DNA of 64,000 bases. Origin: Gemmatimonadota bacterium (GTDB taxonomy: Bacteria > Gemmatimonadota > Gemmatimonadetes > Gemmatimonadales > Gemmatimonadaceae). Positions 52,613-64,000 of the stretch are shown in pieces; the first letter of the stretch is position 1, and each line of letters begins with the position of its first letter. The position numbers and the translations under genes were made by a program. The notes under the pieces are model-generated. The model did not search any database, was not told the origin of the DNA, and saw only the letters and a program-made list of their open reading frames with translations. The stretch lies in NCBI GenBank assembly GCA_016218305.1, contig JACREJ010000058.1, forward strand, positions 1-64,000, given 5' to 3'.

Positions 52613-53407
52613 ATGCCCGCTGACGTCATTGACTATCGCTTGATCGGCGACGACCTCCAGGGCGTCGTCATTACGCTCGATCCCGGCGAGGGCGTCATCG
52701 CCGAGGCGGGCGCGATGCTGTACATGGACGACGGAATCCAGATGGCGACGACGCTCGATCCCAACAACCAGGGCGGCGGGCTGTTCGGCAAGCTGCTGGG
52801 GGCCGGCAAGCGCATCCTGACCGGCGAGTCCTTCTTCATCACGATGTTCGGCAACGGCGGCGCGCGCCGGGCCGATGTCGCGTTTGCGGCGCCGGTGCCC
52901 GGCAAGATCAGGGCGCTCGACCTGCGCGAATGGGGCGGCGAGATCATCGCGCAGAAGGATTCGTTCCTCTGCGCGGCGCGCGGCATCAGCCTCGACATCG
53001 CGTTCACACGGCGCATCGGGGCGGGCTTCTTCGGGGGCGAAGGCTTCATCCTGCAGCGCCTCAACGGCGACGGCCTCGCCTTCGTGCACGCGTGCGGCGC
53101 GGTGATCGAGCGCGACCTGAAGCCAGGGGAGCAGCTCCGCGTGGACACGGGCTGCCTGGTGGCGATGCAGAGCTCGGTGGACTACGACATCCGCACCGTC
53201 CCCGGCATCAAGAACGCGTTGTTCGGCGGCGAAGGCATCTTCCTCGTCCATCTGACTGGGCCGGGCAAGGTGATCCTGCAGACGCTGCCGTTCGCGCGCA
53301 TGGCCGACAAGATCATTGCGGCCTCGCGCCTCGGCATGGGGCAGCGACGCGACGAAGGCAGCGTGCTCGGGCCGCTCGGCGACATCCTGAGCGGGGACCG
53401 GCGGTGA
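52613..53407 (+). CDS. AIM24/TIGR00266-family protein
   Basis: A 264-residue beta-rich protein with repeated blocks: VVITLDPGEGVIAEAGAMLYM, SFFITMFGNGGARRADVAFAAPVPGKI, DSFLCAARGISLDIAF, GEGFILQRLNGDGLAFVHACG, EQLRVDTGCLVAMQSSV and GGEGIFLVHLTGPGKVILQTLP. This is the AIM24/TIGR00266 pattern. Function in bacteria is unclear. GAGGACAG precedes the ATG by 7-9 bases. The next gene starts GTG overlapping its stop (GTGA). Confidence 0.88.
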   Translation: MPADVIDYRLIGDDLQGVVITLDPGEGVIAEAGAMLYMDDGIQMATTLDPNNQGGGLFGKLLGAGKRILTGESFFITMFGNGGARRADVAFAAPVPGKIRALDLREWGGEIIAQKDSFLCAARGISLDIAFTRRIGAGFFGGEGFILQRLNGDGLAFVHACGAVIERDLKPGEQLRVDTGCLVAMQSSVDYDIRTVPGIKNALFGGEGIFLVHLTGPGKVILQTLPFARMADKIIAASRLGMGQRRDEGSVLGPLGDILSGDRR

Positions 53408-55932
53408 ACGAACGCGCGCCCATCGCCACCGTCATGACGCGCGCCAGCCAGGTTGCGACGCTGCTGTTGTCGGGCGCCGCGTTGGCCGGCGCGCTCTACC
53501 TCGGGGCCGTCCCCCTGGGGCGCGCGCCGGCGGTCGGGGCGTTCCTTGATCCGGCGCACGGCATCTGGGCCGTGGCGCGCACGGCCGAACTGCCGCGTGA
53601 GGCGTCACTGCGCATCGCCGGGTTGAAGGATAGCGTGGCCGTGAGGTACGACGAGCGCGGCGTGCCGCATATCTTCGCGCAGAACGAGGAAGACCTGATG
53701 CGCGCGTTCGGCTTTGTCGTCGCGCGCGACCGGCTCTTCCAGATGGAGCTGCAGACGCGCGCCGTGGCGGGCACGCTGAGCGAGATGGTGGGAGCGACCG
53801 CGCTCGAGGCCGATCGCGAGGCGCGCGCGCAGGGGCTGGCGTGGGGGGCGATGCGCAAGTGGAACGCGATCCCGGACACGTCGGAACACCGCCGACTGGT
53901 CACCGCATACGGCGACGGCGTCAACGCGTACATCGCGCAGATGAACGCAGCCGACCTCCCATTCGAATACCGCCTGCTCGGGGCGAAACCGCAGGCGTGG
54001 AAACCCGAGTACACGTACTACCTGCTCGCGCGCATGTCACTCACGCTCGCGTGGAATGACGAGGAGCTGCGCCGGGCCGGCGTCGAGGCGCTCGTGGGAA
54101 CGCGCGCCGCGGATGCGCTCTTCCCCGTCGAATCGCCGATTCAGGAACCGATCCAGCCGGTCGCCGGACGGCGCGGACCGCGCATGGCGGGCGGGGTGCT
54201 CCCGCCGCCGGCGCCTCACGACACGGCGCGACTCGCTGTCGCCGAGAGCGTCCAGCGCGCGGCGGCGTCGGCGACGCTCAGCGCCCTGCGCGGGGACGGC
54301 AGCGGCGAGGTGGCCGTGGGGAGCAACAACTGGGCCGTCGCGCCGTCGCGCGCCGCCGCCGGTCGCGCGCTGCTCAGCGGCGACCCGCACCTGCAGTTGA
54401 CGCTGCCGTCCATCTGGTACGAGGTGCACCTGCAGGTGCCGGGGGTGATCGACACGTACGGCGTGACGATTCCGGGCGGTCCGATCGTGCCCATCGGTTT
54501 CAACCGCTCGATGGCCTGGACGGCGACGAACACGGGCGCGGACGTGCTGGACTACTACGAGGAGAAGGTGGACGACCGGCGCCGTCCCTCGCGGTACGAG
54601 CTCGACGGCGCCTGGAAACCGCTGGAGTTGCGCATCGAGGCGGTGCGGGGACGCAGTGGACGCGTGCTGCGCACCGACACCATCTACCACACGCATCGCG
54701 GCCCGATGATCCGCGCCGGCGGCAAGTGGCTGTCGCGCCGCTGGACGGCGCTCGACGTCTCGGACGAGGGCCGCGTCCTGCGGCTCGCCAACACGGCGCG
54801 CTCGGTGGACGAGTGGATGACGGTGATGGGGGACTACGCGGTGCCGGCGCAGAACTTCCTCACCGCCGACACGCTGGGACACATCGCCATCCGCTCGACG
54901 GGACACTACCCGGTGCGCGGCGGGGACGCGCGCGGTGATCGCATCACGGACGGCACCAGGAGCGCCAATGACTGGCGTGGGTTCTGGCCGCTCAATCGCT
55001 ATCCCCAGGCGCTCGACCCGGCGCAGGGATTCCTTGCCTCAGCCAACCAGCAGCCCAAGGACCCGCAGGTGGATCCCGGCTACCTCGGCTCCAATTGGCC
55101 GTCGCCGTTCCGCGCGATGCGCATCAACAGGCTGCTGCGGTCGGACTCGGCGGTGACGCCCGACGCGATGCGCCGCTTCCAGACCGACCCGACAAGCTAG
55201 CTGACGGAGTTCTTCCTGCCGCCGATGTTCGACGCGGTGGCCCGCGCGTCGGTGATGGGCGAGGTGGATACGGCAGCGGTGCGCGGCGCCGCCCTGCTGC
55301 GCGAGTGGGACGGCCGCTTCACGCCCGAGAACGAACGCTCCGTGCTCTACGACGTCATGATGGAGGAGCTGGGACGGCGCACCTGGGATGAACTCCGCGG
55401 CGCGACCAACGTGCGGCGCGCCCCCACGCCGGGCTCCACCGTGCTCGCGCAGTTGATGCAGGACGCCGACTCGCCCTGGTGGGACGACCGCGCCACGCCG
55501 ACGCGGGAGACGCGCGACAGCCTGCTCGTTGCGAGCATTGGCGCCGCCTACCGTCGTGTGGTGCAGCGATACGGGCCGCCCGGCCCTCGCTGGCAGTGGT
55601 CGCGCATCCGCACGGCCACCATCAACCACATGCTGGGCGTGCCGGGGCTGGGGCGCTCGCGGATTCCCATGCCCTCGGGCCGGGGCACGTTGAGTCCCTC
55701 AGACGGCAACGGATCGCACGGCGCGAGCTGGCGGTTCGTGGTGGAGCTCTCCCCGGAGGTGCGCGCCTGGGGAACCTATCCCGGCGGACAGTCGGGCAAC
55801 CCGGTGAGCGATCGATACGACGACCGCCTCCCGTCCTGGACGGCCGGTCGTCTCGACACGCTGCGCTTCCCGCGCAGCGCCGCCGAACTCGCGTCGCCTC
55901 GCGCGGCGCTCACCCTGCATCCGGAGCGCTGA
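53404..55932 (+). pseudogene. Penicillin acylase family hydrolase interrupted by in-frame TAG
   Basis: Read through, the gene encodes 842 residues of the penicillin acylase (Ntn-hydrolase) family, acting on N-acyl amides or acyl-homoserine lactones in the periplasm. It has an N-terminal signal/anchor (VATLLLSGAALAGALYLGAV), FVVARDRLFQMELQTRAVAG, and the autocatalytic Ser307 in VGSNNWAV. Codon 599 (55198-55200) is TAG; the frame then continues with LTEFFLPPMF for 243 codons of clearly related sequence, ending RYDDRLPSWTAGRLDTLRFP at a normal stop. A CAG-to-TAG change is likely. It could be a nonsense allele, sequencing error or suppressed stop. GTG start. Confidence 0.85.
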
Positions 55933-55935
55933 CGC

Positions 55936-56283
55936 ATGCAGTGGTTCAAGCACCTCATCGGGTTGACGCTCGCGATCGCCGCTGGCACCTGGGTTGGCGG
56001 CTGGTGGATGGTGCCCGTCATCGCCGGGGCGTACGGCGCGTGGGGCGCGCACCGCGCGTCCGCCGTGCTGACGGCGATGCTTGCCGGGGCCGGTGCGTGG
56101 GGCCTGCTGCTCGCGTACAACGCGTCGGTCGGGCCGGTGCTCCGCCTCACGCAGCTGTTCGGCACCATGTTCCGGATGTCGGGTATCACCCTCGTCGTCC
56201 TGACGGTGGCCTACGCGGCGCTGCTGGCGGTCTCCGCCGCGGCATTCGCGCGTGGACTGCGACGGCTGGCGACGCCGGCGTAG
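55936..56283 (+). CDS. Small inner-membrane protein, unknown function
   Basis: A 115-residue protein of about four membrane helices (LTLAIAAGTWVGGWW; AVLTAMLAGAGAWGLLLAY; ITLVVLTVAYAALLAVSAAAF). It begins three bases after the acylase gene end and is presumably in its operon. I recognise no family. ATG at 55936. Confidence 0.72.
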   Translation: MQWFKHLIGLTLAIAAGTWVGGWWMVPVIAGAYGAWGAHRASAVLTAMLAGAGAWGLLLAYNASVGPVLRLTQLFGTMFRMSGITLVVLTVAYAALLAVSAAAFARGLRRLATPA

Positions 56284-56398
56284 GGCGAGACCGGCTGGGG
56301 TTGGAGCCTCAGCCCCTGCCCTTTCGGGCCCGCATCGGTGCAATTTACAGGCGGCTCGGCGACGTCGTGCCGCCCCTCCTCCTCCTGATCGAACCATT

Positions 56399-56896
56399 AT
56401 GCGCGCAGTTCGCCCCGTCCTGCTGATCACCGCCGCCATTCTCCTCGCGGGCTGCAATGGCAGCAACGACGGCATCACCGTCGTCGACGACAATGTCTAC
56501 ACCGCCGACCCGGCGACGTCCTCGTACGCCGCGGCGCTGAACGTCACGATCTCGTCGATGACGAAGACGGCGAGCGGGCTGTACTACAAGGACCTTGTCG
56601 TCGGCACCGGGGCGACGGCGGCCGCCGGATACACGGTGCGCGTGGCGTACAGCGGCTGGCTCGTCAACGGCCAGCAGTTCGACACCACCGACGGCAAGAC
56701 GCCGGGCTACTTCGAGTTCCTGCTGAACGCCGGCCGCGTCATCAAGGGGTGGGACGAAGGCGTGCAGGGCATGAAGGTGGGCGGACGGCGCCAGCTGGTG
56801 ATTCCGCCGGGCCTCGGCTACGGCGAGACCGGGTCGGGCACGATTCCGGGCAACGCCGTGCTCGTCTTCGAAATCGTGCTTTTGCAGGTTCGCTGA
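56399..56896 (+). CDS. FKBP-type peptidyl-prolyl isomerase lipoprotein
   Basis: A 165-residue protein with a lipoprotein signal LLITAAILLAGC (lipid-modified Cys19) and one FKBP domain: TASGLYYKDLVVGTGATA, VRVAYSGWLVNGQQFDTT, FLLNAGRVIKGWDEGVQGMKVGGRRQLVIPPGLGYGE, PGNAVLVFEIVLL. Active-site aromatic and aspartate residues (Y, FD, W, Y) are present. It probably folds secreted or outer-membrane proteins. It would be processed by LspA. Confidence 0.93.
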   Translation: MRAVRPVLLITAAILLAGCNGSNDGITVVDDNVYTADPATSSYAAALNVTISSMTKTASGLYYKDLVVGTGATAAAGYTVRVAYSGWLVNGQQFDTTDGKTPGYFEFLLNAGRVIKGWDEGVQGMKVGGRRQLVIPPGLGYGETGSGTIPGNAVLVFEIVLLQVR

Positions 56897-56901
56897 GCAT
56901 C

Positions 56902-56923
56902 GCGCGGCCCGCACGGGCCGCGC
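56902..56923. terminator. Bidirectional hairpin between convergent genes
   Basis: Perfect 9-bp stem GCGCGGCCC / GGGCCGCGC with a GCAC loop, exactly between the FKBP stop (56896) and the kinase stop (56928). It may serve both transcripts. Confidence 0.6.
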
Positions 56924-56927
56924 CGGA

Positions 56928-59996
<3,069 letters not shown>

Positions 59997-60005
59997 GGGT
60001 GGAGA

Positions 60006-60011
60006 AAGATA
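60006..60011 (-). promoter_or_regulatory. -10 box before the hybrid kinase
   Basis: TATCTT on the minus strand with nine bases to the ATG at 59996; predicts a leader of about 2-3 nt, separating this gene from the riboswitch-controlled receptor upstream. Confidence 0.35.
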
Positions 60012-60050
60012 CGCATGGCGCGACGGACGGGAACACCGCCGGCCCCGCGG

Positions 60051-62081
60051 CTAGAAGGCCCGTCTCACGCTGACCATCAGGTGCCGGGTGGCAAACGGGA
60101 ACACGTAGTTGGTCCCGCCCCCGGCGTAGCCCCCGCCATAGGCCAGCCGGTCGAGCACGTTGTTGACGCGCACGGTCACCGTCGAGGCGCCCCGCGCCCA
60201 GGCGAGCCCAGCGTCCGCCAGCGCGTATCCCGGCAGGACCGCGGTGGCATCGCCGGTGTTCGTGAGCGGCGATGACGCCACCTCGCGCGCCTCGCCCTCG
60301 AGCGTCAGCCCCCACGGAAGGCGCCACGTCAGCGCCTGCGTGGCCACCACCCGCGGCGTCATTCGTGACCGGACGTTCCGGTGTTCGACTCCGCTCGACT
60401 GGTCGGTGAAACGCCGGATCCGGGCGTCCGTCAACGCCAGCGTGGCGTCGAGCGACAGCCGCGGCGACGCCTCCCAGCGGACCTCTGCTTCCAGGCCTCG
60501 CCGGTGCGACCCACCCACATTGACGCGCAGCGGAGAGCCGGTGAGGCTCAGCGCCCCCACGGCGGCGATCTCCTCGCGAAACTCCATGGCGAAGACGTTG
60601 GCTGACGCGCGCACGGTGCCCCCGGTCCAGGAGACGCCCGCCTCGTAGTCCACGACGTGCTCAGGCTGCACGCGGTCCAAGGGCAGGATCGAACCGGCAT
60701 TCGAATCATCGAGATTGTCGGCGCCCGCGAACATGTCGTCGCGCGTCGGCTCGCGGCGCACCGAGCCCACCGACGCGAAGAGGGACAACGCCGACGTCGG
60801 CCGCCAGGTCAGGCCGACGCGCGGATTCAGGAAGATCCAGTCGCGCTCGGGACCGTCCACGCGCGCGTTGCGGTCTGGCACGTAACGAAAGCCGGCGCGC
60901 CGCACCTGCACGTCACCGAACAACGTCGCCCGCCCCGCCGTGTACGCCAGCTTGGCGAAGGCGGTCTGTTCGTTCTTGTGGCCCGTGTTGTCGTACACGC
61001 GCTGATCGAGTGCCGGCCAGATCGTCAGGAAATGGTCACGGTGGTACCGCATGACGTGCGCGCCGGCGTCCGCCGCGAGCGCGCCACGTCGATACGAGAA
61101 GGTGCTGAGCGCGCCCAACCAGCTATACGACAGGTTGAAGCGCCAGAGGTCCGGATCCACCCGCACATCGAACCAGCCGCCCGCGCCCTGACGGTAGACC
61201 GTGGTGGTCCAGACGGCATGTTCGCCGATGGCGCGCACGTGCTGCAGGTTCCAGAACACCTGGGAAAAACGGTCGCGCTCATCGGTCCCCATCGGGTTGA
61301 CCCGGGGGTCGTCGCGCACCGTCGCCTCATCGGCGGCGTAGTACGAGGAGCGCAGCTTAGAGAGCCCCGCGAAGGCGGTGAACTTCACCACGTCGCGGTT
61401 GCCGTACCAGGCGGCCGAGAAGAAGCCCGAGGAGGCGTTGTTCCCCGAATGACGGCGGAATCCGTCCGTCTCGTGCGCCGAGGCGCGTGCCGCCATCGCC
61501 CACCGGCCGCCGGTGAGCCCCGAGCGCCACTGCAGCGCGGCCCGGCGCGTGTCGAAACTCCCCCCGGAGAGCTGCAGCTCGCCGCCCCGCCGCGCCGACG
61601 CGAGGTCGAGCGACTGGAAATTCACCGAGCCCGCGTAGGCCGCCGTGCCGAAGGCGCTGGTGCCCGTGCCGCGCTGCACCTGCACCGACTGCACGCTGTT
61701 GGCGAAGTCGGGCACGTTGGAAAAATAGAAGGCCTGGTCCTCGGGATCGTTCAGGGGAATGCCGTCGAACGACAGGCTGACACGATTCTGGTCGAGGCCG
61801 CGCATGCGCAGGTAGCTGTACCCGGTGAACGACCCGCTCTCCGAATACGCGGTGACGCCGGGAACGCGCATGAGCAGCAGCGGCGCATCCTGCCCGGTGT
61901 AGCCGCGCTGGAGTTCGTCACGCGAAAGGGTGCGCTCGCTCAGCGGCGCGGCGCCGGCGGCGCGCACCGCCCGCACGGTGACGCGCTCGAGCGTGTCGGC
62001 GCGCACAAGCCGGACGGAGTCCGGGCGCTGCGGCACCTGCAGGGCGGCGAGCGCCGCGAGGACGATCGTGAATGATGGCAT
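60051..62081 (-). CDS. TonB-dependent outer-membrane receptor under TPP riboswitch
   Basis: A 676-residue protein: signal peptide ([15 protein letters not shown]), plug domain ([64 protein letters not shown]), and a 22-strand barrel ending in an aromatic C-terminus ([11 protein letters not shown]). A TPP riboswitch lies upstream, so the likely substrate is thiamin or a precursor, imported with TonB energy. I chose the ATG at 62081 before the signal peptide. No obvious Shine-Dalgarno. The start lies about 118 bases after the riboswitch. Confidence 0.92.
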   Translation of the reverse strand: MPSFTIVLAALAALQVPQRPDSVRLVRADTLERVTVRAVRAAGAAPLSERTLSRDELQRGYTGQDAPLLLMRVPGVTAYSESGSFTGYSYLRMRGLDQNRVSLSFDGIPLNDPEDQAFYFSNVPDFANSVQSVQVQRGTGTSAFGTAAYAGSVNFQSLDLASARRGGELQLSGGSFDTRRAALQWRSGLTGGRWAMAARASAHETDGFRRHSGNNASSGFFSAAWYGNRDVVKFTAFAGLSKLRSSYYAADEATVRDDPRVNPMGTDERDRFSQVFWNLQHVRAIGEHAVWTTTVYRQGAGGWFDVRVDPDLWRFNLSYSWLGALSTFSYRRGALAADAGAHVMRYHRDHFLTIWPALDQRVYDNTGHKNEQTAFAKLAYTAGRATLFGDVQVRRAGFRYVPDRNARVDGPERDWIFLNPRVGLTWRPTSALSLFASVGSVRREPTRDDMFAGADNLDDSNAGSILPLDRVQPEHVVDYEAGVSWTGGTVRASANVFAMEFREEIAAVGALSLTGSPLRVNVGGSHRRGLEAEVRWEASPRLSLDATLALTDARIRRFTDQSSGVEHRNVRSRMTPRVVATQALTWRLPWGLTLEGEAREVASSPLTNTGDATAVLPGYALADAGLAWARGASTVTVRVNNVLDRLAYGGGYAGGGTNYVFPFATRHLMVSVRRAF

Positions 62082-62121
62082 GGCCGGTTCGCGAAAGAGG
62101 TTGCGATCCGGAAGTGGGCCC

Positions 62122-62158
62122 GGCCGGGCGGAGCGCGAATAGAACGCGCCACCCGGCC
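62122..62158 (-). promoter_or_regulatory. Strong hairpin in receptor leader, possible riboswitch expression platform
   Basis: On the minus strand GGCCGGGTGGCGC pairs with GCGCTCCGCCCGGCC around a short AT-containing loop, lying between the aptamer and the ATG. No T tract follows, so control could be by Rho access or translation rather than intrinsic termination. Confidence 0.45.
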
Positions 62159-62198
62159 GAGTGGGTGGCGCAACGGAAGCCGCCGCGACACGCCGCAC

Positions 62199-62273
62199 TC
62201 CCTACGCCGGAATGATCCGGATCAGGTTCCAAGGGACTTTCTCAACTTCGGCGGACGCCGAAGTACCCCTGGC
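62199..62273 (-). ncRNA. TPP riboswitch aptamer
   Basis: On the minus strand the order is AGGGG, a variable stem (ACTTCGGC...GCCGAAGT), TTGAGA, then AAGTCCCTTGGAACCTGATC, CGGATCATTCCGGCGTAGGGA. This contains the invariant CTGAGA-like TGAGA (with a U for C), the CCCTTGGAACCTGATC block and the CCGGCGTAGGGA 3' end of the THI element. TPP binding to such RNAs usually lowers downstream expression. It controls the TonB receptor. Confidence 0.93.
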
Positions 62274-62285
62274 GGCAATGACCGA

Positions 62286-62313
62286 ATTCTAGCGCGTGTC
62301 GCGCACCACGCAA
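62286..62313 (-). promoter_or_regulatory. Promoter for the TPP-controlled receptor
   Basis: TAGAAT (62286-62291) with TTGCGT 16 bp upstream (62308-62313) on the minus strand. Transcription would start around 62279, just before the TPP aptamer. It is divergent from the kinase gene at 62361. Confidence 0.5.
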
Positions 62314-62360
62314 CGCCCCCGCTTGCCACACCCCGCACGACCAGCGACCTTCTTCCCCCA

Positions 62361-64000
62361 ATGAGGGCCATCCGCCAGCGCTTCTTCGACTCCCCCGCCG
62401 CCGCACGCGCCGTCGTCTGGACGACGCTCGTGCTGACGGTCGTGGTCGGCGCCGTCTCGCTGGTCATCCTGGAGGGGCGCATCCGGGACGCCGACGAGGC
62501 GCTGCTGCAGTCGCGGCGCGACGAACGCCGGACGGAGATCCAGCGCTGGCACCGCGACCTCGTGCGCGCGAGCCACGCCATCGCCAACGCGCCGCGCGTG
62601 CTCCCCGCCCTGCGCGCGCAGCTGGGCGGTCGCGGCGACCGCGCCGCGGTCGGCGCCGCCGAAAGCGCCATGGCCACCGCCCTCGAAGCGCAGGGATGGC
62701 TGAACTGGGCGCTCGTGGACAGCGCCGGGCGGGTCGTCGCGGCATCCGGGATCACGCCGGACGAAGCGTCCGCCCGCTGGAAGGAGGCGGCCCGCCTGCA
62801 CCGCGCGAGCGGCGGCGTCACCGTCGTGAGCGCCCCCGCCCCGCTGCCGCGCGCCGCGGTCGTCTCCGGCGATCGCCTCGACGCCGGCGAGCCGTTCGTC
62901 ACCGTCGCCACCCCGGTGCTCGATGACGCGGGCCGGCATCTGGGCGCCGTCCTGTTCGACGCGCCCATGGCGGTGCGGCTCGACGTCAGCCGCACCTGGA
63001 AGACGGGCGATGTCTACCTCGTGCGGCGCGATGGCATCTTCGCGAGCGTGCCGCGCTTCAGCGTCGCGCTCGCCCGGGCCGGGGTGGTGGAGCCGGGATC
63101 GGGCTCGGTGGCGTTCCGCGTCCCGGTGCGCGACCCTGGCGTCAAACTCGGTGCGCAGCAGGTCGCCCCCGGCGCCGCGGAGCGCTGGCCGCTCACGCGC
63201 GCCGCGGCGCTCGTGACGCAGGGGTCCACCGACGTGGACATGGACGGGTACCGCAACTACCGCGGCGTCACCGTCGTGGGGGCGTGGACGTTCATTCCGG
63301 AAATCGACGCCGGGCTCGTCTTTGAACTCGACGCGGCCGAGGCCTTCGCGCAGGCGCGCATCCTGCGCTGGCTCTACGGCGCGCTCTGCGTCGCGCTGCT
63401 CAGCAACGCGGGCGTCGCCGTGCTCAACCGGCGCCGCGCCCAGCGCCAGCGTGCGCTGCGCAAGGCCGCCGAGGCGTCGCTGCGCGCCGCCAAGGAGCGC
63501 GCCGAGGCGGCGTCGCAGGCGAAGAGCGAGTTCCTCGCCACGATGAGCCACGAGATCCGCACCCCGATGAACGGCGTCATCGGCATGACGGCGCTGCTCG
63601 CCGAGACGACGCTCACCGCCGAGCAGCGCTCCTATCTCGAGACGGCGCAGCGCTCGGCCGACCACCTGCTCAGCGTCATCAACGACATCCTCGACTTCTC
63701 GAAGATCGAGGCCGGCAAGCTCGGGCTCGATCCGATTCCCTTCGACCTGCACATCGCGGTGTCCGAGGTGGCCGACGTCATCGCGCCGCGGGCGCGCGAC
63801 AAGGGCATCGAGATCGTGGTGCGCATCGCGCCGGGGACGCCGCGCCGCTTCATCGGCGACAGCGGCCGCCTGCGGCAGGTCCTGCTCAACCTCGCGGGGA
63901 ACGCGGTCAAGTTCACCGAACGCGGACACGTGCTCCTGGACGTCGAGTCGCGCGAGGTGGATGACGGCCACGCCAGCCTCCTGGTCAGCGTGCACGACAC
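62361..64000 (+). CDS. Sensor histidine kinase, 5' part (runs off window)
   Basis: At least 546 codons, open to the window end. The ATG at 62361 starts [20 protein letters not shown], then membrane helix 1 (about 20-38), a periplasmic sensor of about 290 residues ([21 protein letters not shown] resembles a double-Cache/CHASE-like domain), and membrane helix 2 near 335-350. HisKA follows with His397 in [14 protein letters not shown], then the start of HATPase ([26 protein letters not shown]). A hybrid kinase like the one at 56928 is probable; receivers would lie beyond the window. Diverges from the TPP-controlled receptor. Confidence 0.9.
   Translation, partial: MRAIRQRFFDSPAAARAVVWTTLVLTVVVGAVSLVILEGRIRDADEALLQSRRDERRTEIQRWHRDLVRASHAIANAPRVLPALRAQLGGRGDRAAVGAAESAMATALEAQGWLNWALVDSAGRVVAASGITPDEASARWKEAARLHRASGGVTVVSAPAPLPRAAVVSGDRLDAGEPFVTVATPVLDDAGRHLGAVLFDAPMAVRLDVSRTWKTGDVYLVRRDGIFASVPRFSVALARAGVVEPGSGSVAFRVPVRDPGVKLGAQQVAPGAAERWPLTRAAALVTQGSTDVDMDGYRNYRGVTVVGAWTFIPEIDAGLVFELDAAEAFAQARILRWLYGALCVALLSNAGVAVLNRRRAQRQRALRKAAEASLRAAKERAEAASQAKSEFLATMSHEIRTPMNGVIGMTALLAETTLTAEQRSYLETAQRSADHLLSVINDILDFSKIEAGKLGLDPIPFDLHIAVSEVADVIAPRARDKGIEIVVRIAPGTPRRFIGDSGRLRQVLLNLAGNAVKFTERGHVLLDVESREVDDGHASLLVSVHD

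Noticed and set aside
62289-63995. 568-codon minus-strand frame opposite the kinase
   Set aside because: The plus strand encodes a coherent histidine kinase with the HEIRTP motif; the minus frame is a GC-driven shadow.

Overview
The window is GC-rich, gene-dense chromosomal DNA from a diderm bacterium. It has a TonB-dependent receptor, lipoproteins with LspA, a meso-diaminopimelate-type MurE, and MglA/roadblock/DUF4388 (PATAN) genes. The combination, with a eukaryote-like (type 2) IleRS, best fits Gemmatimonadota. That assignment is inferred from gene content; no 16S or marker search was possible. Almost everything up to 46.7 kb is on the minus strand. After that the strands mix. || 1-14.9 kb holds a division and cell-wall (dcw) cluster read right to left: rsmH, ftsL, ftsI with a PASTA domain, murE, murF, mraY, murD, ftsW, murG, murC, ftsQ, ftsA and the first 88 codons of ftsZ. 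Most junctions overlap by 1 to 17 bases or have gaps of a few bases. Exceptions are murC-ftsQ (92 bp) and ftsA-ftsZ (about 295 bp with a long imperfect palindrome and a separate ftsZ promoter). mraZ, murB and ddl are absent. 15.0-17.3 kb holds an exported CsgG-like/TPR protein, tRNA-Val(TAC) and a 57-residue membrane protein. || 17.3-31.2 kb is the most unusual region: 13 co-directional, mostly overlapping genes. In transcription order they are cheY, a cheA without the CheW-binding P5 domain, cheC, a 903-residue TPR protein, a DUF4388 protein, a TPR-roadblock protein, a roadblock protein, MglB-like, MglA-like GTPase, a protein made of two tandem DnaA-type AAA+ modules with no DNA-binding domain, a DUF4388-TPR protein, a TPR protein and an HExxH peptidase. 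There is no CheW, MCP, CheB or CheR. I propose a His-Asp phosphorelay coupled to an MglA/MglB polarity switch and a DnaA-like ATPase. || 31.3-42.5 kb is housekeeping: an operon yggS-divIVA-punA-ileS-dksA family-lspA-rluD family, then tilS, hpt and ftsH. 42.6-43.9 kb is a gene-poor kilobase with a small membrane protein, an orphan terminator and a broken Ig-like gene. 43.9-46.7 kb encodes the three-subunit proton-translocating transhydrogenase. || 47-57 kb encodes a Tat-exported amidase, oligopeptidase B, a DUF4442 protein, a nitronate monooxygenase-like enzyme, an AIM24-type protein, a penicillin acylase interrupted by an in-frame TAG, a membrane protein and an FKBP lipoprotein. 57-64 kb has two multidomain histidine kinases flanking a TonB-dependent receptor that is preceded by a clear TPP riboswitch. 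|| Three themes recur. Hairpin-forming repeat DNA lies between genes and apparently also in frame inside rsmH and ileS. Many genes have a TANNNT -10 box only 4-12 bases before the start codon, implying leaderless or near-leaderless mRNAs. GTG starts are common.
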